From an uncultured Lachnospiraceae bacterium (GTDB lineage: Bacteria > Bacillota_A > Clostridia > Lachnospirales > Lachnospiraceae): a stretch of DNA of 16,594 nucleotides. Every line of letters begins with the position of its first letter. Positions within the stretch are counted from its first letter, which is position 1. The notes under the pieces are model-generated. The model worked only from the letters and a program-made list of their open reading frames with translations, had not been told where the DNA came from and did not search any database. Shown piece by piece: positions 1-6,090 of the stretch. The DNA lies in the NCBI GenBank assembly GCA_902783205.1, contig CACZQE010000032.1, forward strand, positions 1 through 16,594. Direction: 5' to 3'. Position numbers and translations under genes: made by a program.

Positions 1-2993
1 CCTTCTCCGTTTTCTGCCGTAGTGATCTCATCGCATACAGTCCCTTTGGCTGTGAGAACTTTGGCATGGTTCAGAGGCTTTCCCTCATTGTCAAGGTCCC
101 AGGGAGCATAGATATCTTCTGCCGCTGTCACGGAAAAGACAGCCCCTGCTATCTCTTTGCCTTCTTCATCAGTCTTGTGGATGACCAGAATCCCCTTCTG
201 CAGGGGATCAGTCACAGTCAGACTGTCTTTCTGCTCTTTTCCGGATTTTTCACTCTTATATACAGGTCCGTCTTTTCCGGATAAGATAAATGTCCAACTG
301 TCTCCCTCATTGACACAGCCTTCCGGCGCGCCTGTTTCCCTGATCCGGTAGCGTCCCGGATTATCCAGGGAGTTCTCAAGGGCTTCAGGGTTTACATAGC
401 AGATATTTCCTTTCTCATCTTTCTCTTCTTTCAGTTCAAAAAGATCCTCATAGCTTTTCTTTTCCTCGGACCAGCAGGACAGGATAAACCGGGCTCCGCC
501 CACAAGCTGTCCCGTATCAGAGCACTTTTTATAGACCTTCACATATCCTTTCTCTGCCCTGAGAGGAGAATTCTCCATGGTGACAGCTGCCGCAGACTCA
601 TTGTCCTCCGGCATCAGCTGTTTCAGGGACTCAATGGTATAGACCCACTTTGCCATCTTTGTGTTGTCCCACACATTTTTGCGGCTGTCGGGAACGGAAA
701 TCTCCTTGATACAGTAAGGGCCGTCTCCGTAGGCTTCTTCATAGAAAGTTCCCTTTTCGCCCGGTATAAAAACCGCCAGACCCTTGTCATCCGTCACAGC
801 CGTGGCAATGGCATTCTTTTCTGACCTGTCCGTCACGTCCGCTCCTCCGAAGAGACCGAATCTGACACCCTTTACAGGCTTTTTTGTCTTCTCGTCAACC
901 TTGCGGACCCGTATGACCGGAGGAACCAGGGTCAGGACAGGCGGTGTTTTCTTCTTTACTGATCCGCCCTGGCTGGTCCTGGCTGTCAGATCCGCCTCAT
1001 TGGAAACGGCTGCCTTGCCGGCCGTTTCTGTCCCTTCCGGCATACCGGACGCCAGGCTATTGTCCTTCCTGTACCAGTCGGACAGTTTCTTTCCGAAGGA
1101 AGAAAGCTCCTTGTCTGTCCGGATCCTTACCTGTATCTGCATGGAATAGGACTGTCCGTAGAAAGAAGGGTCTGCCAGAGCACTGTCCTTTGCCGAAGCA
1201 GTGATGACTGTTTCATGGTCTTTGCCTTCTTTCTCTGTCACATTGAAGTAATCTGTGGTCCTGCTGTTTCCTCCTTCCCCTCCGGAAGGAAGGCTGTAGA
1301 TCTCCACCTTCTCCACTTCAAGCAGAGAGTCTATGGTATCTGAAAGAGTATACTCCTCATAGCGGGCTCTGCCGGTATCCGTCATGGTGGGAACAGCCCC
1401 GGTAACCGCATAGGTAAATATGCTTTTCCGGTCATCCAGAGTCAGGACTCTGTCTGTTTTCAGAGATTTGTCCCCGTCGGTCCCTCCCTTGATGATTCCC
1501 TTTACCGGAGCCGGCGGGAGGGGGGCAAAAGCCAGATCGTTCCGGAAGGTGACCAGTCCGGTACTGTTGGACTTCTGGTAGCAGAAGGCATCTGCGAATG
1601 AACTGTCGGCCGGTATGCCGTATCCGTCGGATACGCCGTATTCCGCACTGCCGCCGGTATCCTTCTGGTCACATTTGGCCAGGGTAAATACCATGGAGAT
1701 CGTGCTTCCGGAGAAGATTCCCACAACGGTAGTGTTGGTGTCTCTCTCTTCAAGATTTTCTGCTGTCCGCGAGGATACGTATCCGATGGAGCTGCCTGTG
1801 AGCCCTGCCGCATGGTAGGCCAGATGTGAGGCCGCCGTGTCGAACATGACAACCTTTTCAAATCCTTTACCGAAATCCAGACCCTGCTGGGCATCTACGT
1901 CTCCGCACTGTACAAATCCGCAGAGCCCGCTGACAGGTCTGTCGGTACCTGCATAGTAAAAGTCCATGCGCAGGGATACAGTGTCCGTGGCCATCATGAC
2001 CACTCCGATCTCATCCTTTCGAAAACCCGCGTAGGCCGCATCCAGACTTTTGTTGGAAAGCTGCTTCCTGACTTCTTCGGGAGGATAGAGCCAGTCCTCT
2101 ACCGTAAGCTTCAGGTCCACTGCGGACATAGTGGATGTGGCCGGATCATACCAGGTGCCCACATTGGTATAGATTGCATAGGGATCTGAAGAGGCTTTGT
2201 TCAGGTTAAAGCCGCATTCTGCCAGTTCCCCGTTGGAGGCAGCCTGGCTCAGATCACCGTAATGAGCATGCGTTCCCTTTTTCAGCGTGGAAAGATCCAC
2301 CTTTCCTCCGTCTCCTCCACCGATCTTCACTGTGGTGGAAGAGGTAAAAGTAGGTGTGAAATTATACTTACCGTCTGCGGAATACTCTGAAAAGATATAG
2401 CGGGAAGCCTCCTCGATCCCCGAGCTTATCTTCAGATTTTTCCCGGAAGCCGAAGATACTTTGCTGCTCTCCTTCTGCAGGAGGAAATAGTGACTGGTCA
2501 GGTCAGGCATGGTCACCTTATGGTTGGAAGAGGCAGCCTTCAGCCTGAATACCGGACTGTCATCCACCGCTTCATCCCAGTCGACCTCGACACCGCCGTC
2601 ATCTTCTTCGGTCCCGCTCTCACTGCTTTCCTTCTCAGGGTCTTCCCCGTCTTCATCACTGTCTGCCTCCTCATCATCCTTTCCTTCTTCCGTACTCCCT
2701 TCCTGCTCTTCTGTATCTCCTGTCCCGGAATCTCCGCCTTCCGGCTCTCTGTTTCCGGGTTCTGCCTGGGAAGTTCCCGGCATATCCTTTCCCGTGGTAG
2801 CTTCAGCCGGCCCGGACGATCCCGGTCCGGCGGCGGAAGAGGTAACAACCTCTGCCTGCTTGTCTGTAGTATATTGCGGCATGGACGGTCCTCCGCCCGC
2901 TTGTCCTGTGGTGTAAGCTGATGCATTGATGCTGCTGACTGTCAGGACCACGATCAGAAAGAAGACCATGATCTGCCTGAAAATACTACTCAC
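1..2993 (-). CDS. Large secreted SpaA/Cna-B-type surface adhesin or pilin-like protein (C-terminus beyond window)
   Basis: The frame is open from a GTG at 2993 to the left edge, giving 997 codons with no stop. GTG is chosen because GGAGG at 3005-3001 sits 7 nt upstream; the first ATG (2969) is too far from it and lies inside the signal peptide. Visible parts are: a signal peptide at residues 1-26 (hydrophobic core, then ASA); a Gly/Ser/Pro/Thr linker; a strongly acidic Glu/Asp/Ser stretch at about 83-145; a long beta-rich region to about 510; a fimbrial D2-like isopeptide domain at about 520-680; and SpaA/Cna-B repeats near 693-812, 815-930 and from 933. The repeats show the expected isopeptide residues: Lys698 and Lys822 or Lys823 on the first strand, Glu in YCIKE and YRIRE, and Asn808 or Asp929 on the last strand. 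At least 11 cysteines occur, unusual for an exported Gram-positive protein. A sortase signal would lie outside the window. The role in adhesion is inferred from domains only. Confidence 0.85.
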   Translation of the reverse strand, partial: MSSIFRQIMVFFLIVVLTVSSINASAYTTGQAGGGPSMPQYTTDKQAEVVTSSAAGPGSSGPAEATTGKDMPGTSQAEPGNREPEGGDSGTGDTEEQEGSTEEGKDDEEADSDEDGEDPEKESSESGTEEDDGGVEVDWDEAVDDSPVFRLKAASSNHKVTMPDLTSHYFLLQKESSKVSSASGKNLKISSGIEEASRYIFSEYSADGKYNFTPTFTSSTTVKIGGGDGGKVDLSTLKKGTHAHYGDLSQAASNGELAECGFNLNKASSDPYAIYTNVGTWYDPATSTMSAVDLKLTVEDWLYPPEEVRKQLSNKSLDAAYAGFRKDEIGVVMMATDTVSLRMDFYYAGTDRPVSGLCGFVQCGDVDAQQGLDFGKGFEKVVMFDTAASHLAYHAAGLTGSSIGYVSSRTAENLEERDTNTTVVGIFSGSTISMVFTLAKCDQKDTGGSAEYGVSDGYGIPADSSFADAFCYQKSNSTGLVTFRNDLAFAPLPPAPVKGIIKGGTDGDKSLKTDRVLTLDDRKSIFTYAVTGAVPTMTDTGRARYEEYTLSDTIDSLLEVEKVEIYSLPSGGEGGNSRTTDYFNVTEKEGKDHETVITASAKDSALADPSFYGQSYSMQIQVRIRTDKELSSFGKKLSDWYRKDNSLASGMPEGTETAGKAAVSNEADLTARTSQGGSVKKKTPPVLTLVPPVIRVRKVDEKTKKPVKGVRFGLFGGADVTDRSEKNAIATAVTDDKGLAVFIPGEKGTFYEEAYGDGPYCIKEISVPDSRKNVWDNTKMAKWVYTIESLKQLMPEDNESAAAVTMENSPLRAEKGYVKVYKKCSDTGQLVGGARFILSCWSEEKKSYEDLFELKEEKDEKGNICYVNPEALENSLDNPGRYRIRETGAPEGCVNEGDSWTFILSGKDGPVYKSEKSGKEQKDSLTVTDPLQKGILVIHKTDEEGKEIAGAVFSVTAAEDIYAPWDLDNEGKPLNHAKVLTAKGTVCDEITTAENGE

Positions 2994-3000
2994 TCCTTCG

Positions 3001-3005
3001 CCTCC
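3001..3005 (-). promoter_or_regulatory. Ribosome binding site deciding the GTG start of the surface protein
   Basis: GGAGG on the minus strand lies 7 nt before the GTG at 2993. The nearest in-frame ATG (2969) would be 31 nt away and would remove part of the N-terminal region of the signal peptide. Confidence 0.75.
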
Positions 3006-3025
3006 ATTTCTGTAAATTTTTAATA

Positions 3026-3054
3026 ATATTACCATTATTTTACAGTATTGTCAA
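3026..3054 (-). promoter_or_regulatory. Sigma-A-type promoter for the surface protein gene
   Basis: The minus strand reads TTGACA (3054-3049), a 17-nt spacer, then TAATAT (3031-3026) in an AT-rich tract. The -35 box matches consensus fully and the -10 box matches 4 of 6. It lies about 33 nt before the GTG start and directly after the T-tract of the sodA terminator. The surface gene is therefore probably transcribed independently of the upstream operon. Confidence 0.7.
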
Positions 3055-3109
3055 ATAAAAAAGGCACTGCCTTTCCGGAATCCCTCCCGGGAAGGTCATG
3101 TGCCTTTTT
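3053..3109 (-). terminator. Intrinsic terminator after sodA
   Basis: On the minus strand AAAAAGGCAC (3109-3100) pairs perfectly with GTGCCTTTTT (3067-3058). An inner stem forms from CCTTCCC and GGAAAGG with one wobble pair. The stem is followed by a T-rich run ending near 3053. It begins 31 nt past the sodA stop. Because the outer stem is flanked by A and T runs on both sides, it could also stop transcription from the other strand, although no plus-strand gene is seen. Confidence 0.85.
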
Positions 3110-3140
3110 ACACTTCTTTTGTTTTTCTTTTCCGGGGCAA

Positions 3141-3758
3141 TTATGCCAGAGCAGCCTTATAGTTTGCCTCTACCGCATCCCAGTCCACGATGTCAAAGAA
3201 AGCCTTGACATAAGCCGGACGCAGGTTTTTGTATTTCAGATAGTAAGCATGCTCCCACACATCGATGGTAAAGATGGGGGTGTTGCCGGTTCCCAGGCTG
3301 ATCGGATTATCCTGGTTTCCGCTGTTGGAAAGGACCAGCTGGCCGTCCGGTGTTACAGAAAGCCATGCCCATCCGGATCCGAACTGGGTGAGGGCCAGGT
3401 TGGAGATCTCCTCTTTGAACTTCTCAAAGCTTCCGAAGGTCTCGGCGATCTTCTGTCCGAGTTCCCCTTTCGGCTCTCCGCTTCCGCCGGGCTTTACGGT
3501 TGAAAAGTAGAGATTATGGTTATAGAATCCGCCTCCGTTGTTGCGGATTCCTGTTCTCAGTGCCGCATCTTCAATCTGATCCAGGCTTCCCAGCAGGGTG
3601 GCAATATCCATGTCCTGCACGCCTGCTTTTTCAGCGAGGGTATTTAAGGTTGCTGTATAAGCCGCATGGTGCTTACCGTGGTGGGTCTCCACGGTCAGGG
3701 TGTCCAGTACCGGCTCCAGAGCATCCGGGGCAAAGGGTAATTGATACTGTGTAAACAT
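3141..3758 (-). CDS. sodA: Superoxide dismutase, manganese type
   Basis: This encodes a 205-residue cytoplasmic superoxide dismutase, converting superoxide to oxygen and hydrogen peroxide. The start is ATG 3758, with AAGGAGG 7 nt upstream; a longer open frame to 3869 runs back into ilvN and has no such site. Metal ligands match the family in position: His26 (in THHGKHH), His81 (in YNH), Asp166 and His170 (in DVWEH). Tyr34 and His30 of the substrate channel are also present. Gly77 together with Gln149 in NQD is the Mn-type pattern; Fe enzymes carry the active-site Gln on the other side. Val17 replaces the His often found at that site. The gene follows ilvN by 49 nt, is probably at the operon end, and is closed by a strong terminator. 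Metal preference is inferred from residues only. Confidence 0.96.
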   Translation of the reverse strand: MFTQYQLPFAPDALEPVLDTLTVETHHGKHHAAYTATLNTLAEKAGVQDMDIATLLGSLDQIEDAALRTGIRNNGGGFYNHNLYFSTVKPGGSGEPKGELGQKIAETFGSFEKFKEEISNLALTQFGSGWAWLSVTPDGQLVLSNSGNQDNPISLGTGNTPIFTIDVWEHAYYLKYKNLRPAYVKAFFDIVDWDAVEANYKAALA

Positions 3759-3765
3759 AATAGTT

Positions 3766-3772
3766 CCTCCTT
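3766..3772 (-). promoter_or_regulatory. Ribosome binding site deciding the sodA start
   Basis: AAGGAGG lies 7 nt before ATG 3758. It settles the short form of SodA rather than the 242-residue extension that would overlap ilvN. Confidence 0.8.
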
Positions 3773-3790
3773 CCACTCCTGAAATAATAT

Positions 3791-3822
3791 AAAAATCAAA
3801 ACCGCATTCAGCGGTCGATTTT
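3791..3822 (-). terminator. Possible weak terminator or attenuating hairpin at the ilvN stop codon
   Basis: On the minus strand ACCGC (3815-3811) pairs with GCGGT (3805-3801) around the loop TGAAT, which contains the ilvN TGA stop. It is followed by TTTGATTTTT. An outer six-base pairing, GATTTT (3822-3817) with AAAATC (3797-3792), can extend the stem across an internal loop. The inner stem is only 5 bp, so termination is probably partial. Ribosomes ending ilvN would cover it, which would favour read-through into sodA when ilvN is translated. Confidence 0.4.
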
Positions 3823-4326
3823 GCTGATGGACTCAATGGCCACGATTCCGCCCCGGACCACTTCCACATTGCTGAAGCGGGCCATGAGAAGGGCGATCAG
3901 GTCATTATTCCTTCCTTCCGTACTGACATTTTCGATCAGAACACTGTCCAGCCCATAGTCGATTACTTTGGATTTGAAAACCTGGGCAATCCGGAAGACC
4001 TCTTCTTTCTCGGGATCCGAACAATTGTGGACCTTTGCAAAGAGGATTTCCTTCATATGGGCAGAAGCATCGGTAATATCGTTAAGCTTGATGACTTCGA
4101 CGCAGCGGTTCAGCTGCTTCTTGATCTGCTCAAATGTAGCATCATCAGAAGAAAGTCCTATAGTCATTCTTGATATGGTGGGATCTTCGGTCTCTCCCAC
4201 TGTAATGCTGGTGATATTATAGGATTTGCCCGCCATGAGACCGGCGATACGCGCAAGGACACCAATCCGGTTCTCCACATACATAGAGACCCATCTTTTC
4301 TTTTTTTCCGTATTGATCTCTCTCAT
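3808..4326 (-). CDS. ilvN: Acetolactate synthase small (regulatory) subunit
   Basis: This 172-residue protein is the regulatory partner of IlvB in valine, leucine and isoleucine synthesis. In this family the N-terminal ACT domain binds valine and gives feedback inhibition. Here the ACT domain spans about residues 10-85, with NRIGVLARIAGL (19-30) and SYNITSITVG (35-44), the loop that contacts effector in known subunits. A C-terminal domain typical of the family covers about 95-165. Length is close to the usual 160-175. The start ATG 4326 has AGGAGG 6 nt upstream and lies 10 nt after the ilvB stop, so the two subunits should be made together. The gene is also called ilvH. The TGA stop sits in the loop of a small hairpin before sodA. 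Confidence 0.95.
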   Translation of the reverse strand: MREINTEKKKRWVSMYVENRIGVLARIAGLMAGKSYNITSITVGETEDPTISRMTIGLSSDDATFEQIKKQLNRCVEVIKLNDITDASAHMKEILFAKVHNCSDPEKEEVFRIAQVFKSKVIDYGLDSVLIENVSTEGRNNDLIALLMARFSNVEVVRGGIVAIESISKIDR

Positions 4327-4336
4327 AAAGCGCCTC

Positions 4337-6070
4337 CTATAAAATGATATCCCTGAAGCTGGCGCCTCCCTTGATCATGGGGAGAACCAGCTCGTCCGGT
4401 GAAACGGCACATTCCACTATGACCGGTTTGTTGTTGGCTTCAGCGTATTCCCTGGCAGCCAGGATGGTCTCCTTAAGCTGCGCGTCTTCTGTGACCAGGA
4501 ATCCTTTTGACCCGTATGCTTCCGCGATCTTCACAAAGCTGGGAGAGTATTCCGGGCATTCAAAGCCGGGGGTTCCGCATTTGCCCACACAGGATCTGTG
4601 CTGGCAGAGACAGGTGGCAGGGTACCTCTTCTTGAGGAAGAGAGTCTGCATCTGGCGTACCATGCCAAGCTTCTGGTTATTTAAGATTACGTTGACCAGA
4701 GGAATCTCCTCGCATACAGCGGTGGCCATCTCCTGGATGTTCATCTGGAAACCGCCGTCTCCGCTGATGGATACCACGGACTTGTCCGGGCAGCCGATCT
4801 TTGCGCCGACAGCCGAAGGCAGGCCGAAGCCCATGGTCCCGAGGCCGCCGCTCTGGATCAGTCTGTGCTCCGCATCAAGTTTCAGATACTGGGAAGCCCA
4901 CATCTGGTGCTGTCCCACATCCGAAGTGAAAATGGTATCCCTGTCCGCATAGAGTTCATTCAGGGTCTCCATGATCTTCTGGGGGCTGACCCCTTTTCTG
5001 ACTTTCATTTGTAAAGGATGTTCTTCATCCCATCCTTTTACTTCCTTTACCCACCTTGTGTGGGTCATGGGCGCCGTGTGCTCCAGAATCTTTGTGATCG
5101 CAGTCTTTGCGTCTGATACGATGGGAATGTCCACCGTGACATTTCTGGATATGGACGAAGCCTCGATATCTATATGCACCACCTTGGCATTGGGTGCGAA
5201 ATACTTGACGTCTCCCGTTACCCGGTCGCCGAAACGGCAGCCGATGGCAAACATGAGGTCGCATTCGTCAGCCACCCGGTTGGCGGCATAGGATCCGTGC
5301 ATACCGATATCGCCGACGAAAAGGGGATGATCCGTGGCGATGGCGCCGCGTCCCATCACGGTAGTGACAACAGGGATGTTGAGTTTCTCAGCCAGCTCCG
5401 TCATTTCCTTCTGGGCATGACCCAGATTTACGCCGCCCCCGATCAGGAACATGGGCTTCTTTGCCCTTTTCAGCAGGGAGATCGCCTTTTTCAGCTGTCC
5501 CATATGGACCCCTTTATTAGGCTTGTATCCCCTTATGCTGATGCTGGTGGGATAGGATGTGGATCCCAGCTCCGCCATCACGTCCGTGGGAAGATCGATC
5601 AGGACAGGACCGGGCTTTCCGCTCCTTGCTATATAAAAGGCTTCTTTGATCCGCTGGGCAAGGTGTTCCCTGTTGCGGACCATAATGACGAACTTTGCCA
5701 CATTTCTTGTGACACCGACAATATCCACCTCCTGGAATGCGTCATTGCCGATCAGTTCTTCCGACACCTGACCGGTGAAGCATACCAGCGGAATACTGTC
5801 ATAGTTGGCATTGGCGATACCTGTTACCAGATTGGTCGCACCGGGGCCGCTTGTTACCAGGCAGACGCCCACTTTTCCCGTCGCTCTGGCATAGCCGTCC
5901 GCCGCATGGATCAGACCCTGCTCATGCCGCGGAAGAACCAGACTGATGCCGTGCGCGTCATGCAGCGCGTCCAGAAGATTGACGACCATTCCGCCCGGAT
6001 AAGCAAAAATGGTATCAACGCCTTCTTTCTTCATCGCTGTCACAAACAGCTGATTCCCTGTCATCTTCAT
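4337..6070 (-). CDS. ilvB: Acetolactate synthase large (catalytic) subunit
   Basis: This 577-residue ThDP enzyme condenses two pyruvates, or pyruvate with 2-oxobutyrate, in the first common step of branched-chain amino acid synthesis. Visible are the N-terminal ThDP pyrimidine domain with catalytic Glu50 (in RHEQG), the central FAD-type domain with CRFGDRVTGD, and the ThDP/Mg motif GDG 437-439 through NN 464-465. An unusual insertion of roughly 15 residues with five cysteines (487, 489, 494, 498, 505) lies between the QMQ segment and FVKIAEAYG; typical enterobacterial enzymes are much shorter here. Start ATG 6070 has AAGGAG 8 nt upstream. The gene follows the hydratase by 20 nt and precedes ilvN by 10 nt. 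The ilvN partner supports the biosynthetic form rather than the catabolic AlsS. Confidence 0.96.
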   Translation of the reverse strand: MKMTGNQLFVTAMKKEGVDTIFAYPGGMVVNLLDALHDAHGISLVLPRHEQGLIHAADGYARATGKVGVCLVTSGPGATNLVTGIANANYDSIPLVCFTGQVSEELIGNDAFQEVDIVGVTRNVAKFVIMVRNREHLAQRIKEAFYIARSGKPGPVLIDLPTDVMAELGSTSYPTSISIRGYKPNKGVHMGQLKKAISLLKRAKKPMFLIGGGVNLGHAQKEMTELAEKLNIPVVTTVMGRGAIATDHPLFVGDIGMHGSYAANRVADECDLMFAIGCRFGDRVTGDVKYFAPNAKVVHIDIEASSISRNVTVDIPIVSDAKTAITKILEHTAPMTHTRWVKEVKGWDEEHPLQMKVRKGVSPQKIMETLNELYADRDTIFTSDVGQHQMWASQYLKLDAEHRLIQSGGLGTMGFGLPSAVGAKIGCPDKSVVSISGDGGFQMNIQEMATAVCEEIPLVNVILNNQKLGMVRQMQTLFLKKRYPATCLCQHRSCVGKCGTPGFECPEYSPSFVKIAEAYGSKGFLVTEDAQLKETILAAREYAEANNKPVIVECAVSPDELVLPMIKGGASFRDIIL

Positions 6071-6090
6071 TACTTACACTCCTTACTGTA

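Noticed and set aside
2490..2926. Overlapping plus-strand frames and a minus-strand frame of about 130 codons in the acidic-linker region
   Set aside because: They arise from the biased Glu/Asp/Ser codons of the surface protein; the minus-strand one is out of frame with the signal peptide and repeats.
3759..3800. Possible sodA promoter (TATTAT-like box)
   Set aside because: The -10-like box has no recognisable -35 hexamer at the right distance and may simply be AT-rich spacer.
3759..3869. N-terminal extension of SodA
   Set aside because: It overlaps ilvN, has no family similarity, and the strong AAGGAGG site supports ATG 3758.
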